The position numbers and the translations under genes were made by a program. This document shows, in pieces, positions 25,594 to 34,313 of a stretch of 64,000 nt of DNA (position 1 is its first letter; every line of letters begins with the position of its first letter). The stretch lies in NCBI RefSeq assembly GCF_019468465.1, contig NZ_CP080519.1, positions 9,913,001 to 9,977,000 of the forward strand. Reading direction: 5' to 3'. This DNA comes from Amycolatopsis sp. DSM 110486 (lineage in GTDB: Bacteria; Actinomycetota; Actinomycetes; Mycobacteriales; Pseudonocardiaceae). The notes below the pieces were generated by a model. The model was not told the origin of the DNA. It saw only the letters and a list, made by a program, of their open reading frames with translations, and did not search any database.

Positions 25594-26349
25594 TCACTGC
25601 GCCACCAGCCCACCGTCGACAGCCCACGCCTGCCCGGTCACGAAAGACGCGCGGTCCGACAGCATCCACGCCACCGCCTCGGCGATCTCCTCCGGCTGTG
25701 CGGCCCGGTTGATCGGCTGCATCGCCGCGATCTGCTCCTCCGTGACTACCCCGGTGGCCACCACCTGCTCGTACATGCCGGTGCGCACGGTGCCCGGGCA
25801 GACGGCATTGACGCGGATCCCCTGTGTCGCGTATTCGAGAGCGGCGGCGCGCGTCAGGCCGACGACGCCGTGCTTGGCCGCCACGTAAGCGGACAGGCCG
25901 ATGCCCATCCCGACCAAACCGCCAGTCGACGACGTGTTCACAATGGACCCTCCGCCGGCGCCCAGCATCCGGCGGATCTCGGCCCGCATGCAGAGCCACA
26001 CGCCTTCGAGGTTCACCGACATCACCCGGTGCCAGTTGTCCCGAGTGGACTCGGCGACGGACTCGAAAGCACCGTCGACACCGGCGTTGTTGAACGCCCC
26101 ATCGAGCCGGCCGTAAGCCGCTACCGCGGCCGCCACCATCGCTTCGACATCGTCCTCAAGGGCCACATCGGCCTTCACCGCGGTAGCCGTGCCGCCCTGT
26201 GCCACGACCAAGTCGGCCGTCTCCCGGCACGTGCCGTGGTCGATGTCGGCGAGCAGCAACCGCGCGCCGTACCCGGCCAGCACCAGAGCGGTACTGCGGC
26301 CGATGCCGGAGCCGGCACCGGTCACGATCACAGACTTGCCCTCGAGCAT
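25594..26349 (-). CDS. SDR oxidoreductase of the terpenoid operon
   Basis: 251 residues. TGAGSGIG binds cofactor, NNAG is present, and Ser (NTSSTGG) with YVAAK is the catalytic set. LLLADID after strand 2 suggests NAD rather than NADP. Its ATG shares a base with the P450 stop (TGATG), so it is coupled to it. It probably oxidises a terpene alcohol made by the P450s. Confidence 0.9.
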   Translation of the reverse strand: MLEGKSVIVTGAGSGIGRSTALVLAGYGARLLLADIDHGTCRETADLVVAQGGTATAVKADVALEDDVEAMVAAAVAAYGRLDGAFNNAGVDGAFESVAESTRDNWHRVMSVNLEGVWLCMRAEIRRMLGAGGGSIVNTSSTGGLVGMGIGLSAYVAAKHGVVGLTRAAALEYATQGIRVNAVCPGTVRTGMYEQVVATGVVTEEQIAAMQPINRAAQPEEIAEAVAWMLSDRASFVTGQAWAVDGGLVAQ

Positions 26350-27701
26350 CAGTGTTTCCCCCGCGTGTGGACGGTCATCGGCAGCCGGTCGAGGTGCACG
26401 ATGCTGGAGATCACGGTCTTCGGGCGGAAACCGGCGAGCAGGTCCAGCCGGCGGCCCGCGACGATGCCGGCGATGGTGATCTTCATCTGGACCCCGGAAA
26501 ACGCGTCGCCGATGCATTGCCGGTTGCCGAGCCCGAACGGCATGAACGCCCGCCGCATCCGTTCGGTCGACGCGTCACCAAGCCAACGGTCGGGGTTGAA
26601 CCGCAACGGATCGGCGAAGATCTCCGGGTCGCGCTGCAAAGCCGCGGGACTGTAGAGCACCTCACTGCCCGGCTCGATGGTCACGCCGCCGAGAGTGACG
26701 GGTTTGACCGCGCGGCGCATGAGAATCCACAGTGGGTGGTGCAGCCGCAGGTTTTCCTGCACAACAGCCTCGGTGAGTGTCAACGCGGGCAGATTCGCCG
26801 CCTCGATGTCGCGCCCGTCGACAACCTCGTCGACCTCCACTTCGAGCCGTTGCCTGAGCGAGGGGTCGCGCGCGATCTCGTACATCGCCCACGTCATCAG
26901 CGTCGCCGGCGTCTCGATGCCGGCGATCAGCAGCGTCATGATCTGGTCGCGGATCTGCGTGTCGGTCAGCGTCGTGCCGGTCCGGGCGTCGTGCGCGCCC
27001 AGGAGCAGGGACACGAAGTCGCCGAGGTCGCCGTGGTCCCTGCGGTAGACGGCGACGAGGCGCGCGGCGGCGTCACGCAGGTCGGCGCAGGCGGCGTCGA
27101 AGCGTCGGCCGACCGGGGTTGGCACGCGCGCGAAGAAGTCGGGCAACAGCGTGCGCTGGCCCAGCCCCTGCAGCAGGGCCGGCAGCTGGTCCCGGGCCAG
27201 CTGCACCACCTCCCGCGCCTCCGGGGCGAGAAACATGGTCTGGCCGATGATCTCGCTCGCCATCACGTGCATCTCGCGGTCCATCGCGACGGTCTCGCCG
27301 GGCCGCCACGTCGCCGCCTGCTCACGGACGACGTCGCTCATGATGCGGATGCTGCGCTGGATCTGTTCCCGATGGAACGCCGGCTGCACCATCCGGCGCT
27401 GTCGAAGATGCTCGGTGCCTTCGGCGGTGAACAATCCGTCGCCGACATACGGGCGCGCCTTCTGGAAGATGCGCCCGCGGTCGAAGCTCTTCGCCTCCTC
27501 CACCATCACGGCACGCACGAGCTCCGGCGAGTTCAGCACGAGGAACGGCCTCGTGCCGATCCGGATCCGCACGATGTCACCGGCGGGCTGCAACGACGTG
27601 AGATAACCGACGCGGTCGCGGCGCAGTAGTGAAAGCGTGTGCCCGAGCAACGGGAGACCACCCGGCGCGGTGGGAGCCTGGCGAGCCAGGAGCATGGTCA
27701 T
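26349..27701 (-). CDS. Cytochrome P450 (second P450 of the terpenoid operon)
   Basis: 450 residues. The heme loop FGLGNRQCIG has the Cys ligand. The I-helix is AGIETP, and the K-helix is ENLR. The N-terminal GGLPLLGHTLSL is a proline-rich P450 entry. It probably hydroxylates the terpene skeleton using a ferredoxin encoded elsewhere. ATG 27701 has GGAG seven bases upstream. It lies between the terpene synthase and the SDR. Confidence 0.93.
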   Translation of the reverse strand: MTMLLARQAPTAPGGLPLLGHTLSLLRRDRVGYLTSLQPAGDIVRIRIGTRPFLVLNSPELVRAVMVEEAKSFDRGRIFQKARPYVGDGLFTAEGTEHLRQRRMVQPAFHREQIQRSIRIMSDVVREQAATWRPGETVAMDREMHVMASEIIGQTMFLAPEAREVVQLARDQLPALLQGLGQRTLLPDFFARVPTPVGRRFDAACADLRDAAARLVAVYRRDHGDLGDFVSLLLGAHDARTGTTLTDTQIRDQIMTLLIAGIETPATLMTWAMYEIARDPSLRQRLEVEVDEVVDGRDIEAANLPALTLTEAVVQENLRLHHPLWILMRRAVKPVTLGGVTIEPGSEVLYSPAALQRDPEIFADPLRFNPDRWLGDASTERMRRAFMPFGLGNRQCIGDAFSGVQMKITIAGIVAGRRLDLLAGFRPKTVISSIVHLDRLPMTVHTRGKH

Positions 27702-27733
27702 GGAACGCTCCAAAGAGGAATGTCGAGTCGAAG

Positions 27734-28759
27734 TCAGGCCGTGGTTGGCCAGTCGAGCAGGTCCTCCACATAGGACGCCTTCGCGCCATCGGGAGAAGCC
27801 TCGGAGGGCGAGAATCGGATGGTGCCGGTACGGTCCCAGGCCTCCATGCCGGCCGCCCACGACTGCTGGTCACGCACGCACCGCAGCACAAGCTCCGGCG
27901 CCTCGATTTCCAGCGCCGCCATGACTTCCGGCAGCTCCCGGGCCGCCGTGAGGTGATCGTCCACACGGGACGCTATCCGCGCGGCCACGGCGTCGATCGC
28001 GCCCTGCACGCCCAGATGCTCGTGGTGGTCCAGCACCGTGACGAGGTTGATCGGATCGCCCTGCTCCATGTGCAGCGAGTGGATGTCGTTGATCCAGCAC
28101 ATGATGTCGGCCGTGCCCAGCACCAGGGTCTGGTAGTGCGGCGTCCGGTACAGCACGTCCGGCACCGTCGCGCCTTCGACCAGCTCCACGAGGTCTACAG
28201 TGGGCAGTACTGTGGACGCGTCGCGGCGCACCGAGATGTAGTCCTCGACGGTCGGCACGGTCCCCGACAGCCGATAGGCGTTCTCGGCCAGGTGCCCCGT
28301 GAGCCACCGGTCCAGGTTATGACGCAACCGCGTTGTCCAGTAACCCGGTCGACCGGCAACCGTGCGCTCGAGCAGATCCCGCAGCGCCGCGACAAGCGGA
28401 TGGTCCTCGTGCACCGTCGCCCGCTCGTCACCGCCGATGATGCGCCGCATGCTCGCCACGAGACCCTCGTAACGCTCGGCGCGGCCGGTCGTCACACCGA
28501 TGTTCTGCTGGTCGTCGGTGACGAAAAAGAAGCTGTTCCAGTCGGTGATCAGCGCGAGACCCTCGAGCGAGGCCCAGGGGGTGAGCGTGGCCATGATGCG
28601 GCCGTAACCAAGGGCCCGGAACTTCGCCGCCACCTCCGGCGAACGCAGCAGGCCGAACTTGCGGCACCAGGCCTCGGTGAGCTCCTGAACGTGCGATGCG
28701 TCGGGATGACTGGCAGTTTCGAACGGCAGCCGCAGATCCGGCATTTCGTAGGTTCCCAT
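27734..28759 (-). CDS. Class I terpene synthase
   Basis: 341 residues. The aspartate-rich motif is VTDDQQN, and the NSE motif is NDIHSLHMEQG (N-D-x2-S-x3-E). Both bind Mg and the diphosphate. Length and the MPDLRLPF N-terminus fit bacterial sesquiterpene synthases of the pentalenene/epi-isozizaene type. The product cannot be predicted by eye. It starts five bases after the upstream P450 stop. Confidence 0.93.
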   Translation of the reverse strand: MGTYEMPDLRLPFETASHPDASHVQELTEAWCRKFGLLRSPEVAAKFRALGYGRIMATLTPWASLEGLALITDWNSFFFVTDDQQNIGVTTGRAERYEGLVASMRRIIGGDERATVHEDHPLVAALRDLLERTVAGRPGYWTTRLRHNLDRWLTGHLAENAYRLSGTVPTVEDYISVRRDASTVLPTVDLVELVEGATVPDVLYRTPHYQTLVLGTADIMCWINDIHSLHMEQGDPINLVTVLDHHEHLGVQGAIDAVAARIASRVDDHLTAARELPEVMAALEIEAPELVLRCVRDQQSWAAGMEAWDRTGTIRFSPSEASPDGAKASYVEDLLDWPTTA

Positions 28760-28764
28760 GGCAT

Positions 28765-30201
28765 TCACACCGAAGCCGGGAGCGTGCGCCGGCTGAAGAT
28801 CATCGGCAGCTTGTCCGGGCGGATCAGCGCGCTGGCCACCTCGCGGACTTCCGTGCCCTGCGCCAGACTCAGGTTCCAGCGCGAGCAGATCACCGAGGCG
28901 ATCATCGTGAGCTCCATCGTCGCGAACACCTTGCCGATGCACTGGTACGAGCCCGCGGCGAACGGGATGTAGGCGCCCTTCGGAATCCGCTGCGCGTTCT
29001 CCGGAAGCCAGCGGTCGGGGTCGAAGCGCAGCGGGTCCGGGAACCAGCGGGCGTCGTGGTGCAGCAGGTACGGGCTGTAGATGAGCTCCGCGTCGGCCGG
29101 GATGGTGGACCGGCCGGCGCGAACCTCGGTCAACGTGCGCCGCGAGAACAAAAGCGGCGTGTGCAGCCTGAGTACCTCGTCGATCACGCGGCCGAGGTAC
29201 TCCAGCGCGGGCAGGTCGTCATACTCCGGCGCGCGGCCGGCGAGGACCTCATCGAGCTCGGCGTGCACGCGCGCGGCCACCTCGGGGTTGCGGCCGATCT
29301 CGTACAGCACCCAGCCCAGCGTCGCCCCGGGTGCCTCGACGCCGGTGAGTGCCAACGTCATCACCTGCGCGTGGAGCTCCTCGTCGGACAAGCCATTGCC
29401 GTCTTCGTCGCGCACCGCGAGCAACGCGGATAGCACGTCGCCGCGGTCCTGCCTCGCCGCGCGATAGGCGGAGACGACCTCGTCGATCGAGCGATTCATC
29501 CGGTTCATGGCACGGGTGAAGCGGATGTTGCCGGGAGTGGGAACCTTTTCCCACGCCGGTGGCAGGACGATGCGTTTGAGCAGGCTGTGGGTCAGCAGCC
29601 GCATGCCGTGTTTGATCGCGTCGGCCGTCTCGGCGTTGGCGGTGAACTTGAACAGGCTGCGGGTCAACGCGGTCAGGGCCAGGTCGTTCATGACCTCGTC
29701 GGCCGCCAGCGTTGCGCCGTCCTGCCAGGAATCCGCCGCTTCTTCGGCCGCGGTGCGCATGATCGACGAGTACTCCACGAGGCGCTCGCGGCTGAAGACC
29801 GGCTGGAGCAGCTTGCGCAGCCGCCGGTGCTCGTCGCCTGACGCGGTCGCGATCCCTTCGCCCAGGCCGGGTTTCAACCGTTCGAAACAGAGGCCTCGCT
29901 TGTACTCGAGGTCGCCCGGTACCAGCACGTCGCGAGTGGCGTCGGGGTCGGCGATGACGTAGACGGGGAAGTTGCCGAATCGCACCTTGACGACGTCGCC
30001 GTAGCGAGCCAGCGCGGGAAGGAACTCCAGAGGTTTGCGCAGCACCGGGACGATGTGACCGAGGACCGGCCACGCTCCGGGAGCTTCGACGGCCTCGTGC
30101 ACCTCCACGGGAATCCGCACTTCATCCGTCCTATATGGACACTTCGTAGGAGCAACGGCTCTTCGGGGTGCGACCTCGGGATATTCTTCGGCGCGTGACA
30201 T
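28765..30201 (-). CDS. Cytochrome P450 (first gene of the terpenoid operon)
   Basis: 478 residues. The heme loop is FAAGSYQCIG; the K-helix is EVLR. The I-helix reads TGVEAPGA, an unusual variant of AGxET with Pro after Ala. A 30-residue extension precedes the APGAWPVLGH entry. ATG 30201 has AGGGGG upstream. It is the first gene of the operon and is read from a good promoter at 30289-30317. Confidence 0.92.
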   Translation of the reverse strand: MSRAEEYPEVAPRRAVAPTKCPYRTDEVRIPVEVHEAVEAPGAWPVLGHIVPVLRKPLEFLPALARYGDVVKVRFGNFPVYVIADPDATRDVLVPGDLEYKRGLCFERLKPGLGEGIATASGDEHRRLRKLLQPVFSRERLVEYSSIMRTAAEEAADSWQDGATLAADEVMNDLALTALTRSLFKFTANAETADAIKHGMRLLTHSLLKRIVLPPAWEKVPTPGNIRFTRAMNRMNRSIDEVVSAYRAARQDRGDVLSALLAVRDEDGNGLSDEELHAQVMTLALTGVEAPGATLGWVLYEIGRNPEVAARVHAELDEVLAGRAPEYDDLPALEYLGRVIDEVLRLHTPLLFSRRTLTEVRAGRSTIPADAELIYSPYLLHHDARWFPDPLRFDPDRWLPENAQRIPKGAYIPFAAGSYQCIGKVFATMELTMIASVICSRWNLSLAQGTEVREVASALIRPDKLPMIFSRRTLPASV

Positions 30202-30288
30202 CGAGCCCCCTGAAGGGTGGAAGTGGTGGTTCGCGAGCCCCGGAAGGCGGGTCGCGACTCGTCGAGGCTCAGACCTCGTGCTCACCCG

Positions 30289-30317
30289 ATTCCAAGCTTC
30301 GCAACGGAATCTGTCAA
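30289..30317 (-). promoter_or_regulatory. Predicted promoter of the terpenoid operon
   Basis: On the minus strand, TTGACA (30317-30312), 17 bases, then TGGAAT (30294-30289), about 90 bases upstream of the P450 start. The rest of 30202-30528 shows no gene. Confidence 0.5.
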
Positions 30318-30528
30318 GGACCGCCGCCCGGATCACCCGCTCGACGTATTCCGTCGCTATGGATCCGAGTTCCTGTTCACGCCCCGAAGGAGTGTTCTTT
30401 CGTGCGAAACAAGGAAGAACTGACGCTTGTGAGTGACGGCGAGCACCCCCGTAATGCGAAAATGCCCGTAAGTGTCGATCGGGCACGAGAAACGCCCGCA
30501 CGCGCGTTGTCCGCGGTGAGCGCAGCGC

Positions 30529-30950
30529 CTATAGCATGACCACGTCGAGGTGAGCGAAGTCCGCCGCCACGCGGGAGCCGGTACGCACGCCGACGGGTTC
30601 GGTGAGGCCGTCGGTCACCACGAGCAGGCCTCCCTCGACGTCGCCGAGGCCGGCGAGCGCCTGATGGCCCACGGCGGCGCCCGTGGCCGTGTCGACGATC
30701 TGGCCGTCGACTTCGAGCAGCACGGCTTCCAGAGTGAGGTCGAGCCCCTCCGGCGGCACCCCGACCGGGCCGAGACGCACAGCCGTGACGACACCGTCGC
30801 CGAGCGCGCGACGCCGCCGTAGACCCGGGAGACGGCTTCGAACGCGGTAGCGCCGGGACCCACGGCGCCGTGCCGCAGCCGGAAGACAAGCACCGGTTGG
30901 GCCCGCATCCCAGCGACGACCGGAGCCGTGAGCATCGCGTCGGTCAGCAC
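30529..30950 (-). pseudogene. MhpD/FAH-like hydratase fragment with one frameshift
   Basis: It starts properly at GTG 30950 with GGAGGAGG upstream, and reads TAPVVAGMRAQPVLVFRL up to YGGVA. A 1-base frameshift near 30805 then leads to ALGDGVVTAVRLGPVG and GQIVDTATGAAVGHQALAG, ending at 30529. The C-terminal segment resembles 2-keto-4-pentenoate hydratase or oxalocrotonate decarboxylase. At about 140 codons it is half the normal size. Confidence 0.5.
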
Positions 30951-31336
30951 GCGTCCTCCTCCGCCGCGAACACCGCGGTCACACTGCCCAGTCCGGCCAC
31001 GTTCGCGACGACCGTGTCCCCCGGCCCCACCGGAGACGCGCGGGTCATCGACCCCGGAAGCACCACGTGCCCCGGCTTGAGCGTCACGCCGAGCGGGCCG
31101 ACAGTGTTGGCCAGCCACACGAGCGCGTTCACCGGCGAACCCAGCACCGCGCCGCCCGCGCCGGTCGCGGCGAGCGTGCCGTTGACATGCAGAGTGCAGC
31201 CCGCGAGCCGAAGGTCCACGTCGAGCAGGTCTGTCGGGCGGCTGCCGAGCAGCACGCCGCCGGCGCGCGCATCGAGCTCATCGCCGACAACCTCGGTGAG
31301 ATGTACGGCTCGAAGATCGGCTGACGCGGAATCCAC
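30944..31336 (-). pseudogene. C-terminal half of a 2-keto-4-pentenoate hydratase
   Basis: 130 codons matching the last half of MhpD/TesE: GAGGAVLGSPVNALVWLANT, then GHVVLPGSMTRASPVGPGD and VANVAGLGSVTAVF. The N-terminal half, which holds part of the active site, is missing. Its stop overlaps the next fragment. The family hydrates 2-hydroxypentadienoate in meta-cleavage of aromatics. Confidence 0.75.
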
Positions 31337-31362
31337 CGTTCGCCTGGCGACGTTTACCGGGC

Positions 31363-31705
31363 TTGCAACCCGAACAAATCCTCGCGAACGCCACGACGAT
31401 CGCTGTCGTGGGCCTGAGCCGCGACTCGGCGAAGGCCGCGCACGGGGTTCCCGCCACGCTGCAGGCCCACGGTTTCCGCATCATCCCCGTGCACCCGTCG
31501 GCCACGGAACTGCTCGGCGAGAAGGTCTACCGCTTCCTCAAGGACATCCCGGAGCCGGTGGACCTCGTCGACGTCTTCCGCCCGGCCGCCGAGGCCCCGG
31601 GCATCGCGGCCGACGCCGTCGCCATCGGCGCGAAGGCGCTGTGGCTGCAGCAGGGCATCGTCTCCGCCGAGGCGAAGCGCATCGCGGAAGAGGGCGGGCT
31701 GGCGG
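31363..31705 (+). pseudogene. Truncated CoA-binding (YccU-like) protein
   Basis: The Rossmann domain is clear: TIAVVGLSRDSAKAAHGVP, IIPVHPS, VDLVDVFRP and ALWLQQGIVS. After EEGGL the family's C-terminal segment (with a Cys) is replaced by sequence from an inverted amidase fragment. It starts at TTG without a ribosome site. The open frame goes on to 32004 but is no longer family-like. Confidence 0.7.
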
Positions 31706-31734
31706 CGCGTGGCACTGGCGCACCAAGCGTTGCC

Positions 31735-31854
31735 CTCCGGTCCTTCGCCAGTGAAGCCGGCTGGGATGGTCGCCGCGGGCTGGCCGGTGAAGTCGAACGG
31801 GAAGGTGAACGAAAGCCAGTAGAAAGCTTCGATCTGGCGGCCGTGAATGTACAA
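31735..31854 (-). pseudogene. Amidase fragment
   Basis: Minus-strand segment EAFYWLSFTFPFDFTGQPA followed by ATIPAGFTGEGPEG. This is the conserved late portion of amidase-signature enzymes (FNxTGxPAxSVPxGF). No other part of the gene is found on either side. Confidence 0.55.
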
Positions 31855-31960
31855 GGACCCGACACCCGAGGACTGGGCGAAGCTCGATCGCGGCGACTTC
31901 GACCCGCCGCAGCTCTCCCCGAGCCGGCCGGGCAGTCCGATGGACGTCGATCCCTGGTGA
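31847..31960 (+). pseudogene. Unidentified plus-strand C-terminal tail
   Basis: MYKDPTPEDWAKLDRGDFD, continuing to SPMDVDPW and a TGA. It is protein-like and looks like the end of an acidic soluble protein. No start or family can be given. The following 31961-32219 holds nothing recognisable. Confidence 0.25.
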
Positions 31961-32219
31961 TCGTTGTCCTTCGCCAGCTCAGCGGGTCCGGGGACCAGCT
32001 GTGAGCCGTGGTGGCTCTGCTTGGGTGACAGGGATGGCTTCGATGTCTGTCACGTGAGGTGAAGCATCACGGTGTTCGGTGAGCCTCTGACTACGGCGTT
32101 GAGCCATGGGTGTCCGAGCGATCCGCGGTTCCGGCCAACACCGTGGCCGCCCGTTGAGATCGTCACCGATTAGGACCAAGTCGAGCTCAACTGCGACTAC
32201 GGAACGGAGCACATCAGAA

Positions 32220-33257
32220 TCAACGCGAGGCAGGCTCTGCAGCGGGCACCTCGACCAGACGTGGAAAGCGCGACCGGTGGAACACCAACGGCCGGGTCTC
32301 CGGACCGGTGCGGAGACCGATGATCCGCAGAAGAACAATGTGGTGGTCACCGGCGGGAATCTCGTCCTCGATCGTGCAGTCCAGCCACGCGGTCGCTCCC
32401 GTGATCAAAACGGCACCCGCATCAGTAGTGTGGAGAGAAAGCCCGGCGAAGCGATCCCCGGTTTTCGCCGACAACGACCGGCACGCCGACTCGTGCGCCT
32501 CACCGAGCACGCTCACGCCCACCCGTCCGGCGTCGCGCAGCCGAGGCCAGGTGCTCGATCCGTTGTCGACGCACACGGAGACCAGAGGCGGGTCGAGGGA
32601 TACCGAGGTGAAGGAACTGACCGCCATGCCGGTCGGCTTGCCGTCGACCAGGGCGCACACTGCCGCGACGCCACTCGGGAAGCAGCCGAACGCGTCCCGC
32701 AATGCGCGGCCGTCCGCGGTTTCGGCGGGCGTGAACGGGGGCGCGATCGGCCCGGTCGGCGCCACTTCGCCGCTAGCCCGGGCAGCGGCGAGCCTGGCGG
32801 TTACCGGAGCCCATCGTCGCGCGTATGACTTGAGCGCCACGGAGTCGTCGACGGTATTCTCGGGGAGGTAGAGACCCGGGAACTCGCATGTGGCGCCCAG
32901 TTCCGCCAGCACGGGCTTGAGCAGGAGTTCGGGAGCCATCGCATGCGCCAACCCGGCACCGACCATGAGCGGAACCACCACCACTCCCTGTAGTCCCGGT
33001 CCGTCGGCGAACCGGTCCAGGAAGAGTTTCAACAATCCCGTGTAGGTCCCGCCGACCGTGGGGCTCGCGACCACGACGACCGATGACCGCGCAACGGTCC
33101 GGACAGCGGCCTCGGCCGACTCCTCGTCCACCGGCACGAGTGCCAGGTCGAGCACGTGGTCGACCGGGCGCCCGGTGAGCGCCTCGGCGAGCTGCCGGGC
33201 GGCGACGAGTGTGCGCGAGGCCGGCTTCGGGTTTCCGACGACAACGGTGGTAGTCAT
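32220..33257 (-). CDS. Fused NAD(P)H:FMN reductase and flavin reductase
   Basis: 345 residues, two domains. The first (1-175) is a flavodoxin-like FMN reductase of the SsuE/MsuE type, with GNPKPASRTLVAA and SPTVGGTYTGLLKLFLDRF. The second (about 190-340) is a split-barrel flavin reductase (FGCFPSGVAAVCALVDGKPTGMAVSSF). Such proteins feed FMNH2 to two-component monooxygenases; the LLM enzyme at 35792-36934 is the likely client. ATG 33257 has GGGAG upstream. Confidence 0.88.
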   Translation of the reverse strand: MTTTVVVGNPKPASRTLVAARQLAEALTGRPVDHVLDLALVPVDEESAEAAVRTVARSSVVVVASPTVGGTYTGLLKLFLDRFADGPGLQGVVVVPLMVGAGLAHAMAPELLLKPVLAELGATCEFPGLYLPENTVDDSVALKSYARRWAPVTARLAAARASGEVAPTGPIAPPFTPAETADGRALRDAFGCFPSGVAAVCALVDGKPTGMAVSSFTSVSLDPPLVSVCVDNGSSTWPRLRDAGRVGVSVLGEAHESACRSLSAKTGDRFAGLSLHTTDAGAVLITGATAWLDCTIEDEIPAGDHHIVLLRIIGLRTGPETRPLVFHRSRFPRLVEVPAAEPASR

Positions 33258-33373
33258 GTGAGCTCCCAGGCGAAGAGGATGGCGGAAGGCCGCCATGCGT
33301 GGGCTGGTTCCGGGCGCCGGGCCAGTCTCGCGGCGTTAATCGTGCTTCCCCGCTTGAACAGCCCGGGAAACTG

Positions 33374-34168
33374 TCAGTTGGCGACGAGCGCGATCCGGGT
33401 CGACAGCTCGCCCGCCGACTTGAGGACCGCCTCGACGAGCTCGGTTTCGCGGTCCGCCGGCACCCGGCGGTTGATGGAGACGACGCTCAGCCCGGCGACG
33501 ACCTTGCCCTGGTCATCTCGGATCGGCGCGGCGATGCCGATCGCGTCGGGGTCGAGTTCACCTCGGGTGACCGCGAAACCGGCGTTCCTGATGTCGCCAA
33601 GCCGGGCGGCCACGTCGCTCGGGGAGACCACAGAGGCCGACGTGAGCTCGGTGAAGGGGTGCTCAGCGAGCAGGCGCTCGCACTCGTCCGGCGGTTCCCA
33701 CGCGATGAGTACCCACGCCGAAGCCCCCGCATTCAGGGGCAGAACGGTTCCCCGCTGGTAGGACAGCCGGACGCGATTTTCCGGCGGTTCCGCCTTCTCG
33801 AGACAGACCACCTGCGCACCTGACCTCCGCGTGAGGAGCACCGTTTCCCCGATCTCGGCGGCGATCCGCTCCATGATCGGCAACGCGACCGCCGACAGAC
33901 CGTAGGACGAACGAGCCAGCCGGGCAAGCTCGAACACTTTCTGACCTAGACGAAAGCCGCCCTGAGGATCGTCCTCGAGGTAGCCGGCGCGATGGAGGGT
34001 CGACAAGTAGCGGTAGGCGGTCGACCTCGCGACGCCGAGTTCGCCGGCGACGTCAGCACTACGGATCCTCAACCTCTCCGTGGCGAACATGCCGAGGATA
34101 TCGAGCGCCCGGTCCGCGGTGCTGTTCTTGTCGCGGTAAGTCGTGGAGCGGTTACCCGCTTCAGTCAT
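33374..34168 (-). CDS. IclR-family regulator
   Basis: 264 residues. N-terminal winged helix with RSADVAGELGVARSTAYRYLSTL, then the IclR effector domain with GETVLLTRRSG and VAGLSVVSINRRVP. It belongs to the same subgroup as the two IclR genes at 55.6-57.3 kb (shared NSTADRALDIL-like start). ATG 34168 or 34189 may be used. It probably controls the ALDH-LLM-reductase genes around it. Confidence 0.9.
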   Translation of the reverse strand: MTEAGNRSTTYRDKNSTADRALDILGMFATERLRIRSADVAGELGVARSTAYRYLSTLHRAGYLEDDPQGGFRLGQKVFELARLARSSYGLSAVALPIMERIAAEIGETVLLTRRSGAQVVCLEKAEPPENRVRLSYQRGTVLPLNAGASAWVLIAWEPPDECERLLAEHPFTELTSASVVSPSDVAARLGDIRNAGFAVTRGELDPDAIGIAAPIRDDQGKVVAGLSVVSINRRVPADRETELVEAVLKSAGELSTRIALVAN

Positions 34169-34313
34169 AGACCGCTCTGCCCGTACCATGAACCCCCGCC
34201 ACTTCGTCCGATTCCTGATCTGCACGCCGGCCTTGTCGTGCGTGATGTGCCGTCCTCCGAGACTCCGGCCCGGCCCGCGCGTCGGATCACGCGGGCCGAG
34301 TCAGACCCGGAGA

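Noticed and set aside
30128..30140. GTCCTATATGGAC palindrome
   Set aside because: Only four paired bases per arm, and it lies inside the first P450 coding region.
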